NCBI RefSeq assembly: GCF_016907275.1
Contig: NZ_JAFBBP010000001.1
Span: forward strand, 3,400,001 to 3,464,000
DNA from: Micromonospora luteifusca
GTDB lineage: Bacteria > Actinomycetota > Actinomycetes > Mycobacteriales > Micromonosporaceae
Length of the DNA stretch: 64,000 nt
Direction of reading: 5' to 3'
Both the position numbers and the translations under genes were made by a program. The notes beneath the pieces are model-generated. The model saw nothing but the letters and a program-made list of their open reading frames with translations, ran no database searches and was not told the origin of the DNA. This document shows positions 1 through 8,571 of this stretch, piece after piece (within the stretch, counting starts at the first letter, position 1; each line of letters opens with the position of its first letter).

Positions 1-553
1 GGTCAGCGCGGTCGAGCAGGTCACCACGGGCCACCCTCCAGCCCTCTTCGCCGTACGCCTCGAAGGAGAGCCGCGCGGAGCCACCGGACTGGTAGTCGTG
101 GTAGCGCATGGTGCCGGCCGACGGCAGCCCGGTCTCTCCGATGGCGGTGTAGCGCGCCTGCCCGGTCTCGGCCCAGGTGTAGCGCAGTCCGCCGAGGTCG
201 ATGGTCGGGGCGCCGGGGGTGACGGTCGCGCCAGGCTGGGCCGTCCAGAGCACCAGTTCCACTTCGGGGCCGTCCTCCACGGAGAGCCGGTGGTGGGTGC
301 CGGAGCCGTCGTCGAGCAGGTGCTGCACCCAACTCCAGTCCCCCTCGACCAGACGGATGGTGCCGCTGACCGCGTACTCCCGCTCGCGAATGCGCACACG
401 GTCGCCCGGGGTCAGGCGGAGCGGGCCGCCGCGCGGCGTCTCCGCCGGCTGGCCGGTGGCCCGGCTCGTCGCCCGCCGCCGGGCCCGCACGACGACCACG
501 GCCACCACGAGTACGACAACAGCCGCCACCAGGCACGTCACCAGCGCTTCCAC
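1..553 (-). CDS. DUF4178 protein, 3' end outside the window
   Basis: The reading frame starts at a GTG (553) behind GGGGAGGTGG and is still open at base 1, so the C-terminus is missing. The first ~25 residues form one membrane segment followed by Arg-rich residues. The rest aligns by eye along its length with the complete DUF4178 protein at 5091-5717: shared blocks include the GD.V.IR.R.YAV.G core, W.W..HLLD, LSVE and SFEAYG.EGW.VARG. The two genes also share about 35 bp of upstream sequence. The molecular role of DUF4178 is unknown. It is a duplicate of the operon member at 5091 and probably works at the membrane with the same partners. Confidence 0.8.
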   Translation of the reverse strand, partial: MEALVTCLVAAVVVLVVAVVVVRARRRATSRATGQPAETPRGGPLRLTPGDRVRIREREYAVSGTIRLVEGDWSWVQHLLDDGSGTHHRLSVEDGPEVELVLWTAQPGATVTPGAPTIDLGGLRYTWAETGQARYTAIGETGLPSAGTMRYHDYQSGGSARLSFEAYGEEGWRVARGDLLDRAD

Positions 554-635
554 CCGACCACCTCCCCAGGTACGTCGGCGCAGACGGTAACAACCCTCGG
601 CACCAGGAAGGCCCGCGCTGTGGCCGACAGCTCAG

Positions 636-1490
636 CTAGCGAAGGTGGTCGGGTGCGTCCTCCGGAGGGGCCGCCGTCGGCCCGGTCGGCCCTGGCGAGG
701 TGCCCGGCGCTCCCGGCGTCAGGTGCGCGGCCGGGTCGGGGCAGATCAGGTAGCCGGGTGGGAGCGGCTGACTCGGCGGCAGGAAGCCCGGCACGAGCGG
801 AGCTGTCGGGTATCCGTAACCGGTCGGGACGTAGGTGGGCACGGGCATCACCCAGGCCGGGCCGGGCAGCGCCTCGTTCGCGGTGCGCGGCACGAACCAG
901 CGGTTCGCCGGCGGCAGCGCCAGCAGCAGGACCACGGCCACGGAGAGGGTCAGAACGGTGAGCACGCCCAGGCCGGCCGCGGGGATGAACAGGGCGTCCC
1001 AGGACTCGTTGCCGGAGTAGAGCGTGTCGAAGAACGTCGAGGTTTCCCACTCTTCGTCCCAATCCGCTGGCGGCTCCGCCGAGGTCTCCGGAATGGTCAG
1101 CAGGGGCACGAGAAACCCTCCGGAGCAGCACTGCGCGACGCAGACCAGCAGTTGCGTGCCACTGGCGACGAAGACCAGGATCCGCGCGACGTTGCCGCCC
1201 CGCCGGACCGGGACGGCGGTGACCGCCAGCCATACCGCGAGCAGCACCGCCGGTACGCCGAGGATCAGCGCCATCGCCACGTTGCGCTGCCGCTCGCCTG
1301 TCACCTCGTCCGGGTCGGCGTCCGGCACCAGCCGCACCGCGCGGTCGATCTGGCCATCGAAGTGCACCGCATCGGCCACGGACAGCGCGGCCAGGCCGAG
1401 CAGCACCAGCACCGCGGCCAGTTGCAGCCAGAAGGCGATGGTCACGGTGGCCGGGCGGGGCGGACGCGGCGCGGTGGCGGGCGGGCTCAT
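636..1490 (-). CDS. four-helix membrane protein with Pro-rich cytoplasmic tail
   Basis: A protein of about 284 residues, using the ATG at 1490; an in-frame ATG lies 18 codons upstream. I see four hydrophobic segments, near residues 15-40, 75-100, 105-130 and 185-215. A charged loop rich in Glu, Asp and Trp lies between segments 3 and 4. The last ~70 residues are rich in Pro, Gly and Tyr. That architecture resembles many actinobacterial small integral membrane proteins of unknown function, but I do not recognise the family. It is oriented with the SpeE-like operon and may be a separate unit. Function not assigned. Confidence 0.7.
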   Translation of the reverse strand: MSPPATAPRPPRPATVTIAFWLQLAAVLVLLGLAALSVADAVHFDGQIDRAVRLVPDADPDEVTGERQRNVAMALILGVPAVLLAVWLAVTAVPVRRGGNVARILVFVASGTQLLVCVAQCCSGGFLVPLLTIPETSAEPPADWDEEWETSTFFDTLYSGNESWDALFIPAAGLGVLTVLTLSVAVVLLLALPPANRWFVPRTANEALPGPAWVMPVPTYVPTGYGYPTAPLVPGFLPPSQPLPPGYLICPDPAAHLTPGAPGTSPGPTGPTAAPPEDAPDHLR

Positions 1491-1559
1491 GACTCGCAAC
1501 GTACGACGCGTTGTCGACGACCGGCAGCACCGATCGGGCAACACCGACCGGCGAATGGA

Positions 1560-1940
1560 TCATGCTGCGGCGAGCCGCCGACTGGCGTACGTGCCCAGGG
1601 TTTCCCGGTCCATCACGCAGCCGACGAAGGTGGTGAACTCGCTCGGGTCGTCCCGCAGCGACGTCCAGGCCGCGCGGGCCGCCGCCGGGTCGACCCGCTC
1701 CAGCAGCGTGGCCGCGTACGCCCGGCCGGCGGGTGTGCCGTCGGCCAGCACCCGGTCGAGCTGGCGGCGTGTCTCCTCGGGGTGGTCGTCGAGGGCGGCG
1801 GAGACCCGCTCGTACGCCTCGGTCACCGGCAACAGCGTGCCCGCGATCCCCACCCCACCAAAGGCGAGCGTGTCCGCCGCCACCAACTCGTCGACGGCCG
1901 CGCCCAATTCGCGCTCCCAAGCCTTCCGCATGCCAAACAT
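1560..1940 (-). CDS. small helical hypothetical protein
   Basis: 126 residues starting at the ATG at 1940, preceded by GGGTGGAGAC as a ribosome binding site. It is predicted all-helical, rich in Ala, Glu and Arg, with no signal peptide or membrane segment. The central part resembles HEAT/ARM-like helical pairs (for example ATLLERVDPAAARAAWTSL) but is too short to call a repeat family. It lies 69 bp downstream of the 636-1490 gene's start region, on the same strand. Not recognised; function not assigned. Confidence 0.65.
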   Translation of the reverse strand: MFGMRKAWERELGAAVDELVAADTLAFGGVGIAGTLLPVTEAYERVSAALDDHPEETRRQLDRVLADGTPAGRAYAATLLERVDPAAARAAWTSLRDDPSEFTTFVGCVMDRETLGTYASRRLAAA

Positions 1941-2053
1941 GTCTCCACCCTTTCCCCGTCCGCCCCCACTCCACCCTGTTAATCAAGAGGTTTGCGCCAT
2001 GAGCGGACACTCTCCTGACACAGCCGCCTTGTTCAGGCGCCAGGTGGTGGGGG

Positions 2054-3646
2054 TCAGTAGCCGCGCCACTCTGTGCGGGCGTAGTCGAGGACCCTCGGTT
2101 GGAGGAGGGTGCTGGGGGGCATGTTCAGGCGGGCGCGGTCGGCGGGAAAGGCCGCTGCTGCCCGCAGCACGCCCGGGTCGAGGAAACGCAGCCGGGGCGC
2201 GTCGGCCGGAAGTTCCAGCACCGGCGGGACGGTTCCCGCCGTGGCGAGCAGGAAACCCCAGTCGCCGAAGGACGGCACGTCGACGTGGTACGGCACGGTG
2301 GCGAAGCCGGCTTCCCGCACCGACGCATCGATCGACCAATATGAGCGGGGCGCGAAGTACGGCGAGCCGGACTGCACCACCAGCCGTCCCTGCTCGGCGA
2401 GCACCGACCTGATCAGCGCGTAGAACTCGACGGTGTAGAGCTTGGCGGTGGCCGTCTCGTCCGGGTCGGGCAGGTCGGCGACCACCACGTCGAAGCGCTC
2501 GGCGGCGGTACGCAGCCAGCCGAACGCGTCAGTGTTCAGCATCCGTACGCGGGGGTCGTCGAGCGATCCACCGTTGAGCGCCCGCAGTTGCGGCACGTGC
2601 CTGGCCAGCGCCACCACCGCCGGGTCGAGGTCGACCACGGTCACCCGGCGAACGTCCGGGTACCGCAGGATCTCCCGGACGGCGAGGCCGTCGCCGGCAC
2701 CGAGAACCAGTACGTCGCCACGCGGGCCGCGCATCGCCGGATGCACCAGCGCCTCGTGGTAGCGGTACTCGTCGACCGAGCTGAACTGGAGATCACCGTT
2801 GAGGAACAACCGCAGGTCGGTGTCGGAGTGGCCGACCTCCCGCACCGACCGGGTCAGCACGATCTCCTGGTAACGGGAGCGTTCGGCGTACACCACGGGG
2901 TCCCGGTAGAGCTGCTGCCGGGCGGTCACCTCGAAGTCGGCGGCGGTCACCCAGGCGTACCCCAGGCAGAGCGCGACCACGACAGCGCCGACGCCGAGGA
3001 CGAGCCGGGCCCGGCGGCTCAGCTCCCTCCGGAACACCGTGCAGACCAGGGCGAGACCGGCCACCGCGTTCACCGCGCCGACCACCAGGGCACCCTTGAG
3101 CTGGCCGAAAACGGGGATCAACAGGAACGGAAAGGCGAGCCCGCCGAGCAGCGCGCCGACGTAGTCGGCGGCGAACAGGTCCGCCACCGCACTGCCGGCG
3201 GCCTGCTCGCGGATGCGCTGCAGCATCACCATCAGCAGCGGAATCTCCGCACCGATCAGCAGCCCCAGCACGAAGGCGGTGCCGACCAGCGCCGGGCCGT
3301 ACAGGTCGAGCCAGGCGAAGGCGGCGTAGAGGCCGAGTACCGACAGACCACCGAGCAGGGCCAGGGTCAGTTCGATCACCGCGAACGCAGCCGCGGCCCG
3401 GGGCTGCAACGGCTTCGCGACCAGCGCGCCGACCCCCATCGCGAAGACCATCACGCCGAGCACGATCGACGCCTGCCCGACGGTGTCGCCGATCAGGTAG
3501 CTGCCAAGCGCGACCAGGGCCAGCTCGTAGACCAGCCCGCAGGCGGCGCAGACGAAGACCGCGACCAGCACCGCCGCGCGGGCCAGCCGCCAGTGCGGCC
3601 GGGCCTCGGTGCCGCCGTCGACCACCGGCAGCGCCCCGGTGCTCAT
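2054..3646 (-). CDS. speE: membrane-anchored spermidine synthase-like protein
   Basis: 530 residues. The first ~230 residues contain about seven transmembrane helices; the second half is a class I methyltransferase-fold domain of the aminopropyltransferase family. Visible motifs are the nucleotide-binding loop VLVLGAGDGLAVREILRYP (about residue 300), the acidic end of strand 2 (VVDLDPAVV) and VVADLPDPDETATAKLYT, the equivalent of the catalytic D.xDP region of SpeE. Soluble SpeE transfers aminopropyl from decarboxylated AdoMet to putrescine. In these long membrane forms the acceptor is not established. It is the last gene of a five-gene run with DUF4178, DUF2617, DUF4247 and DUF350, which suggests a role in modifying or sensing the membrane rather than bulk polyamine synthesis. 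The symbol is by homology only. Confidence 0.85.
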   Translation of the reverse strand: MSTGALPVVDGGTEARPHWRLARAAVLVAVFVCAACGLVYELALVALGSYLIGDTVGQASIVLGVMVFAMGVGALVAKPLQPRAAAAFAVIELTLALLGGLSVLGLYAAFAWLDLYGPALVGTAFVLGLLIGAEIPLLMVMLQRIREQAAGSAVADLFAADYVGALLGGLAFPFLLIPVFGQLKGALVVGAVNAVAGLALVCTVFRRELSRRARLVLGVGAVVVALCLGYAWVTAADFEVTARQQLYRDPVVYAERSRYQEIVLTRSVREVGHSDTDLRLFLNGDLQFSSVDEYRYHEALVHPAMRGPRGDVLVLGAGDGLAVREILRYPDVRRVTVVDLDPAVVALARHVPQLRALNGGSLDDPRVRMLNTDAFGWLRTAAERFDVVVADLPDPDETATAKLYTVEFYALIRSVLAEQGRLVVQSGSPYFAPRSYWSIDASVREAGFATVPYHVDVPSFGDWGFLLATAGTVPPVLELPADAPRLRFLDPGVLRAAAAFPADRARLNMPPSTLLQPRVLDYARTEWRGY

Positions 3647-3698
3647 GACTGCCCCGGGTACGGCAGGCCAGCAACACCCGGTCGCGGTCCCCCGGTCA

Positions 3699-4121
3699 TC
3701 AGAGGATCGCGGCGGCGATGATCGCGCCGGTGGCCAGGTGCACCACGGCCGACACCCATACGGCGGGGTGCGGCTCCGGGTCGACCAGCAGTTCGCCGAG
3801 CCGGCCCGGGGTCACCGCGTCGAGCAGCAGGAACGCGGCGGCCATGATGACCAGGCCAACGATCCCGTACGCCGCCGCGCCTACCAGCCCCAGGGCGAGG
3901 TCGTCGTCGCTGGCGACGATCGCCGCGACCACGATGGTGCCGACGCCGAGCAGGTTGGACGCGAGCAGCAGCGCCGCGTTGCGGTTGCGCTCGGTCCAGA
4001 TCAGTTCGTGGAGTTTGCCAGGAGTGGTCAGGTCGACCAGCCCGTAGCCGACGCCCATGAGGACGACGCCGACCGCGCCGAAGGCGAGGGTGGCCAGCAG
4101 ATCGGTGACGAGGTTCTGCAC
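3699..4121 (-). CDS. DUF350 (YjfL-like, UPF0719) membrane protein
   Basis: 140 residues with four hydrophobic segments arranged as two similar halves: each pair of helices surrounds a DLTTPGKL or DAVTPGRL motif, the DUF350 signature. The internal duplication is clear: VDLTTPGKLHELIW matches LDAVTPGRLGELLV. It is an inner-membrane protein of unknown biochemical role. It sits 33 bp after the DUF4247 gene and 52 bp before the SpeE-like gene, so it is almost certainly co-transcribed. DUF350 genes are known to recur beside polyamine-type synthases. Confidence 0.88.
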   Translation of the reverse strand: MQNLVTDLLATLAFGAVGVVLMGVGYGLVDLTTPGKLHELIWTERNRNAALLLASNLLGVGTIVVAAIVASDDDLALGLVGAAAYGIVGLVIMAAAFLLLDAVTPGRLGELLVDPEPHPAVWVSAVVHLATGAIIAAAIL

Positions 4122-4154
4122 GGGGGGCTCCAGGTGAAGGGGTCGGGCGTCGGA

Positions 4155-4580
4155 CTACTTGCCGGTGCCGGGGCCGCCGCCCCGAACGCTGCTGCCGCGA
4201 CCCCAGCCCCAGTACGACCCGACGGTCGAGTGGTAGCGGGGGTGAGCGGTATTCATGTTTTCGAGCAGGATCACCGAGCCAGCGGCGATCGGCAGGATCA
4301 CCACGGAGTCGTCGTCGTAACGCAGGTAGACGCCGCTGCCGTCGGCGTACCGGTCGGACGGCTTCCACGCGTCGGTGAGTTCCTTGGCGACCCTGGTCGG
4401 TGACTTGGACGAGGTGTACGCGGTCGCTTCCCGGCCGATGTCCCGGCTGGCCGCTCGCGAGTACTTGTCCTGCACATAGGCGCGCGGGGAGAAGGTGCCG
4501 TTGGTGAGCGCGAAGGCCGCGACCAGCACGCCGACCACGGCCGCCGCCGCGCCCACCACGAACCAGCGTCGGTATGTCAT
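4155..4580 (-). CDS. DUF4247 protein
   Basis: 141 residues. An N-terminal membrane anchor (about residues 7-27) is followed by an extracytoplasmic domain with the features of DUF4247: SPRAYVQDKYSR near the start, a central strand-rich YLRYDDDSVVILP segment, and a Gly/Ser/Arg-rich low-complexity C-terminus. Its ATG overlaps the stop of the DUF2617 gene by 4 bp, indicating translational coupling. It is likely a single-pass membrane protein facing the cell wall. Molecular role unknown. Confidence 0.85.
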   Translation of the reverse strand: MTYRRWFVVGAAAAVVGVLVAAFALTNGTFSPRAYVQDKYSRAASRDIGREATAYTSSKSPTRVAKELTDAWKPSDRYADGSGVYLRYDDDSVVILPIAAGSVILLENMNTAHPRYHSTVGSYWGWGRGSSVRGGGPGTGK

Positions 4581-5089
4581 CGCAGTGCCACCACCGTCTC
4601 GGTCAGGACCAGCTCATTGGTCTGGGGGTACGCGTGCCAGGTACGCCAGCCGACCGACCCGTGCGGTAGGTCGGTGCGCACGGCCAGCGCGGTGACCGCG
4701 TCCGGGTCACCGGGGAAGACTCCGACCAGGGCGTACGGGTCGTCGGCCAGGTCGGCGCGGAGCCCGGCGATCCGGGTGTGCAACTCACCGTCGGCGGGGC
4801 GCAGCACGCTGGCGGTGAAGCGGTAACCGCCTGCCTCGTCGTGCAGGGCGCCGGGCAGGTGCGGCGGCCGACCAGGCAGGCAGGCAACCGTCTCGGTGAC
4901 TCCGGCCGCACCGCCCGGTTCGGCCAGCACGACCTGGTGGGACGCGCCGAGCAGGCGCAGCCGTAGCCGGACGTCCCCGGGCAGCGTGAGGTCCAGGACG
5001 TGCAGCGCGGGCCGCTCCGGGCCGCCGAGTGCCAGGCTCAGGTCCGCGGCGCAGGTGTCGACGTATGGGGTGTGAAGGCTCACCAACAC
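4577..5089 (-). CDS. DUF2617 protein
   Basis: 170 residues with no signal peptide or membrane segment. Features match DUF2617: an early VDTCAADLSLAL block, LTLPGDVRLRLRLLGASHQV in the middle, and a C-terminal WRTWHAYPQTNELVLT block. It starts 1 bp after the stop of the DUF4178 gene (5091) and overlaps DUF4247 by 4 bp. It is probably cytoplasmic. The family has no assigned activity; conserved linkage to DUF4178, DUF4247 and DUF350 is its main clue. Confidence 0.85.
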   Translation of the reverse strand: MLVSLHTPYVDTCAADLSLALGGPERPALHVLDLTLPGDVRLRLRLLGASHQVVLAEPGGAAGVTETVACLPGRPPHLPGALHDEAGGYRFTASVLRPADGELHTRIAGLRADLADDPYALVGVFPGDPDAVTALAVRTDLPHGSVGWRTWHAYPQTNELVLTETVVALR

Positions 5090-5090
5090 G

Positions 5091-5717
5091 TCAGCTGGCC
5101 TCCGGCCCGGCCTGCGGGTACACCATCACGTCGGCGCGGTGCAACTGCTCGCCCCGGGCGACCTCCCAGCCGGCCTGGCCGTACGCCTCGAAGGAAAGCC
5201 GTTCGCCGCCCTGGGCCCGGTAGTCGTGGTATCGAAGGGTGCCACTGGGGTCGAGGCCGGTGCTGCCGGTGGCCGTGAAGCGGGCCTGACCGGACTCCTC
5301 TGCGGCGTAGTGGCGGCCGGCAAAGTCGAGGGTGGACGCACCGGGGGTGATCGTGGCGGCCGGCTCGGCGGTCCAGAGCACCAACTCCAGGTCCGGGTCC
5401 TCCTCCACGGAGAGCCAGCGCTTGTCGCCCTCGACGGTGTCCAGCAGGTGCTCGGCCCAGCTCCAGCCGCCCTCATTCAGATGCACCGAGCCCCGCACCG
5501 CGTACGACACCCGGCGGATCTCGACGATGTCGCCGGGCTTGAGCCTGCGCGGGTCGCCGTGGAGCGCGTCGCTGTCGGTGTCCCGGAACGGGTCTGCGGG
5601 TGCCGCCGGCCGGGCGGCCTTACGGCCCTTGCGCACCGCCACCACCGCCACCACGACCCCGGCGACTCCGATCAGACACCCCAGCGCCGTCACCAGGTAC
5701 GCCACCGGACCGTTCAT
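5091..5717 (-). CDS. DUF4178 protein, first gene of the SpeE-like operon
   Basis: 208 residues from the ATG at 5717, chosen because GGGGAGGTGG lies 5-6 bp upstream; an in-frame GTG lies further upstream without such a site. Residues ~5-27 are a membrane segment, followed by a Lys/Arg-rich turn and a DUF4178 domain (GDIVEIRRVSYAV, WSWAEHLLD, LSVEEDPDLELVLW, LSFEAYGQAGWEVARG). It heads the run DUF4178-DUF2617-DUF4247-DUF350-SpeE-like. The paralogue at 1-553 shares coding and leader sequence, so one is a copy of the other. Confidence 0.88.
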   Translation of the reverse strand: MNGPVAYLVTALGCLIGVAGVVVAVVAVRKGRKAARPAAPADPFRDTDSDALHGDPRRLKPGDIVEIRRVSYAVRGSVHLNEGGWSWAEHLLDTVEGDKRWLSVEEDPDLELVLWTAEPAATITPGASTLDFAGRHYAAEESGQARFTATGSTGLDPSGTLRYHDYRAQGGERLSFEAYGQAGWEVARGEQLHRADVMVYPQAGPEAS

Positions 5718-5848
5718 GCCGACCACCTCCCCAAGTGCGTCGGCGGGAACGGTAACAACCCCGCGCACCTGGAGAAACTCATCATTGACTGGTGATACGG
5801 CAGCTACGGAGCGTGCTGACGGGGTGGCATTGGGGGCGGAGAACGGGT

Positions 5849-5883
5849 CGGGCCGACCCCACCGGAAAGGCGGGGTCGGCCCG
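5849..5883 (-). terminator. hairpin downstream of clpB
   Basis: Perfect 12-bp inverted repeat (CGGGCCGACCCC / GGGGTCGGCCCG) around an 11-base loop, starting 12 bp after the clpB stop. There is no clear T-run, as is usual for actinomycete terminators. Confidence 0.7.
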
Positions 5884-5894
5884 GGTGCGACGGA

Positions 5895-8486
5895 TCAGGC
5901 GGCGGTGACGGCCAACCCTTCCTTCGCGTCGGCCAGGTCGACCTTGACGGTGTCACCGTCTCGGATCGTCCCGGAGAGCAGTGCCCTGGCCAGTTGGTCT
6001 CCGATTGCGGTCTGGACCAGGCGACGGAGCGGTCGCGCACCGTAGATCGGGTCGTAACCGTGCTCGGCCAGCCAGCCCCGGGCGGCATCGGTGATCTCCA
6101 TGCCCAGTCTGCGGTCGGTCAACCGCCGCCGCATCCGGTCCAGCTGAATGTCGACGATGGAGCGCAGGTCGTCGCCCCGCAGCGAGGCGAAGACCACGAT
6201 GTCGTCCAGCCGGTTGAGGAACTCCGGCTTGAAGTGTGACCGGACCACGGCCAGCACACCCTCCCGGCGCTGCTCGTCGGCCAGCGTCAGGTCACCGATC
6301 ACCGACGACCCGAGGTTGGACGTGAGGACCAGGATCGCGTTGCGGAAATCCACCGTGCGGCCCTGACCGTCGGTGAGCCGACCGTCGTCGAGCACCTGGA
6401 GCAGCACGTCGAAGACGTCCGGGTGCGCCTTCTCGACCTCGTCCAACAGGATCACCGAGTACGGCCGGCGGCGCACCGCCTCGGTGAGCTGGCCACCCTC
6501 GTTGTAGCCGACGTAGCCGGGCGGGGCACCCACCAGGCGAGCGACCGAGTGCTTCTCGCCGTACTCGCTCATGTCGATGCGGACCATCGCCCGCTCGTCG
6601 TCGAAGAGGAACTCGGCGAGGGCCTTGGCCAGCTCCGTCTTGCCGACACCGGTGGGGCCGAGGAAGAGGAAGCTGCCCGTCGGGCGATCCGGGTCGGCGA
6701 TACCGGCCCGGGCACGGCGTACCGCGTCGGAGACCGCGCCGACCGCCTCGGTCTGGCCGACCACCCGACCACCCAGCGACTCCTCCATTCGCAGCAGCTT
6801 GGCCGTCTCGCCCTCGAGGAGGCGGCCGGCGGGGATGCCGGTCCAGGAGGCGACCACCGCGGCGATGTCGTCGGCGCCGACCTCCTCCTTGAGCATCGCG
6901 CCGTCGGCCTGGAGCTGGGCCAGTTCCTCCTCGGCCTGCTTCAGCTCGACCCTCAGGGCGGGAATGCGGCCGTACCGCAGCTCGGCGGCGCGCTCCAACT
7001 CCCCGTCGCGCTCGGCCCGTTCGGCCTCGCCGCCGAGGCGCTCCAGCTCCTCCTTCGCGGTGGAGAGCTTGGTGATGTGGCTCTTCTCGGTCTGCCAGCG
7101 CTCGGAGAGGACGGTGAGCTGCTCGTGCTTGTCGGCCAACTCCTTACGAAGCCGCTCCAACCGCTCGGCGGAGGCGGCGTCCGGCTCCTTGGCCAGCGCC
7201 ATCTCCTCGATCTCCAGCCGGCGAACCGCCCGCTCGATCTCGTCCACCTCGACCGGCCGGGAGTCGATCTCCATCCGGAGTCGGGACGCGGACTCGTCGA
7301 CCAGGTCGATCGCCTTGTCCGGCAGGAACCGGTCGGTGATGTAGCGGTCCGACAGTGTCGCGGCGGCGACCAGCGCGGCGTCGGTGATCCGTACGCCGTG
7401 GTGCACCTCGTAGCGCTCCTTGAGCCCGCGCAGGATGCCGATGGTGTCCTCGATCGTCGGCTCGCCGACCAGCACCGGCTGGAACCGACGCTCCAGCGCC
7501 GGGTCCTTCTCGATGTGCTCGCGGTACTCGTCAAGCGTGGTGGCGCCCACCATCCGCAGCTCACCACGGGCCAGCATCGGCTTGAGCATGTTGCCGGCGT
7601 CCATCGAGCCCTCGCCCTTGCCGGCGCCGACGACGGTGTGCAACTCGTCGAGGAACGTGATGACCTGCCCGTTGGAGTTCTTGATCTCCTCCAGTACGGA
7701 CTTCAGCCGCTCCTCGAACTGGCCGCGGTACTGCGCACCGGCGACCATCGCGCCGAGATCCAGCGAGATCAACTTCTTGTCGCGCAGCGACTCGGGCACA
7801 TCACCGGTGACGATCCGCTGGGCCAGACCCTCGACGATCGCGGTCTTTCCGACGCCGGGTTCGCCGATCAGCACCGGGTTGTTCTTGGTACGCCGGGAGA
7901 GCACCTGGATGACGCGGCGGATCTCCGAGTCGCGGCCGATGACCGGGTCGATCTTGCCGTCCCGGGCGCTGGTGGTGAGGTCGACGCCGTACTTGGTCAG
8001 GGCCTGATAGGTCTGCTCCGGGTCGGCGGTGGTGACCCGACGGTCCCCACCGCGGACGGTCGGGAAGGCGGCGACCAGTGCCTCCTCGGTGGCACCTGCG
8101 GTCTTCAGCGCCCCGGACACCGCGCCGCCCACCCGGGCGAGGCCGGCGAGCAGGTGCTCGGTGGAGGTGTACTCGTCGCCCAACGGCCGGGCGATCTGCT
8201 CGGCGGCTCCGATGGCGTTGACGAACTCCCGGGCCAACGTCGGCTCGGCGATGCTCGAACCGCGGGCGGCCGGCAGGGCGTCGACCGCGCGCTCGGCGGC
8301 CCGGCGCAGCTCGGCGGGGTCCGCCCCGACGGCGCGCAGCAGACCGGTGGCGGTCGAGCCATCGGTGTCCAGGAGGGACAGCATCAGGTGCCACGGCTCC
8401 ACGGTTGCGTGACCACGCTGGTTGGCCAGCGCGACAGCGCCCGTGATGGTTTCGCGGCTCTTGGTGGTGAGTCTTTCGGTGTTCAT
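5895..8486 (-). CDS. clpB: ClpB protein disaggregase
   Basis: 863 residues, normal for ClpB; the ATG at 8486 ([10 protein letters not shown]) follows GGGGGAG. The domain order is a double Clp N-domain (1-145), first AAA+ module with Walker A GEPGVGKT near residue 210, a long coiled-coil M-domain (about 405-520) and a second AAA+ module with Walker A GPTGVGKT near 605 followed by a ClpB D2-small C-domain. It is an ATP-driven hexameric chaperone that threads aggregated proteins and hands them to DnaK/DnaJ. A perfect HAIR palindrome lies 46 bp upstream, so it is very probably repressed by HspR. The frame stays open upstream of the chosen start, but that part is the antisense of the TetR gene. 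Confidence 0.97.
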   Translation of the reverse strand: MNTERLTTKSRETITGAVALANQRGHATVEPWHLMLSLLDTDGSTATGLLRAVGADPAELRRAAERAVDALPAARGSSIAEPTLAREFVNAIGAAEQIARPLGDEYTSTEHLLAGLARVGGAVSGALKTAGATEEALVAAFPTVRGGDRRVTTADPEQTYQALTKYGVDLTTSARDGKIDPVIGRDSEIRRVIQVLSRRTKNNPVLIGEPGVGKTAIVEGLAQRIVTGDVPESLRDKKLISLDLGAMVAGAQYRGQFEERLKSVLEEIKNSNGQVITFLDELHTVVGAGKGEGSMDAGNMLKPMLARGELRMVGATTLDEYREHIEKDPALERRFQPVLVGEPTIEDTIGILRGLKERYEVHHGVRITDAALVAAATLSDRYITDRFLPDKAIDLVDESASRLRMEIDSRPVEVDEIERAVRRLEIEEMALAKEPDAASAERLERLRKELADKHEQLTVLSERWQTEKSHITKLSTAKEELERLGGEAERAERDGELERAAELRYGRIPALRVELKQAEEELAQLQADGAMLKEEVGADDIAAVVASWTGIPAGRLLEGETAKLLRMEESLGGRVVGQTEAVGAVSDAVRRARAGIADPDRPTGSFLFLGPTGVGKTELAKALAEFLFDDERAMVRIDMSEYGEKHSVARLVGAPPGYVGYNEGGQLTEAVRRRPYSVILLDEVEKAHPDVFDVLLQVLDDGRLTDGQGRTVDFRNAILVLTSNLGSSVIGDLTLADEQRREGVLAVVRSHFKPEFLNRLDDIVVFASLRGDDLRSIVDIQLDRMRRRLTDRRLGMEITDAARGWLAEHGYDPIYGARPLRRLVQTAIGDQLARALLSGTIRDGDTVKVDLADAKEGLAVTAA

Positions 8487-8532
8487 GGGCTCCCCCGGAT
8501 CGGCGTTGTCCATTGGGTTGGACACAACCAGA

Positions 8533-8553
8533 GTTGAGCGTATTCCGCTCAAC
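8533..8553 (-). promoter_or_regulatory. HspR operator (HAIR) of clpB
   Basis: Perfect palindrome GTTGAGC - 7 bp - GCTCAAC, 46 bp upstream of the clpB ATG. It matches the HAIR consensus (CTTGAGT-N7-ACTCAAG) in spacing and the TTGAG/CTCAA cores. HspR is the MerR-family heat-shock repressor that controls dnaK and clpB in actinobacteria. Confidence 0.88.
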
Positions 8554-8571
8554 CTTAGCGCGTGACACCCA

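Noticed and set aside
6423-8537. 704-codon open frame antisense to clpB
   Set aside because: Shadow of a strongly conserved gene; Leu/Gly/Arg-rich with no motif and no ribosome site.
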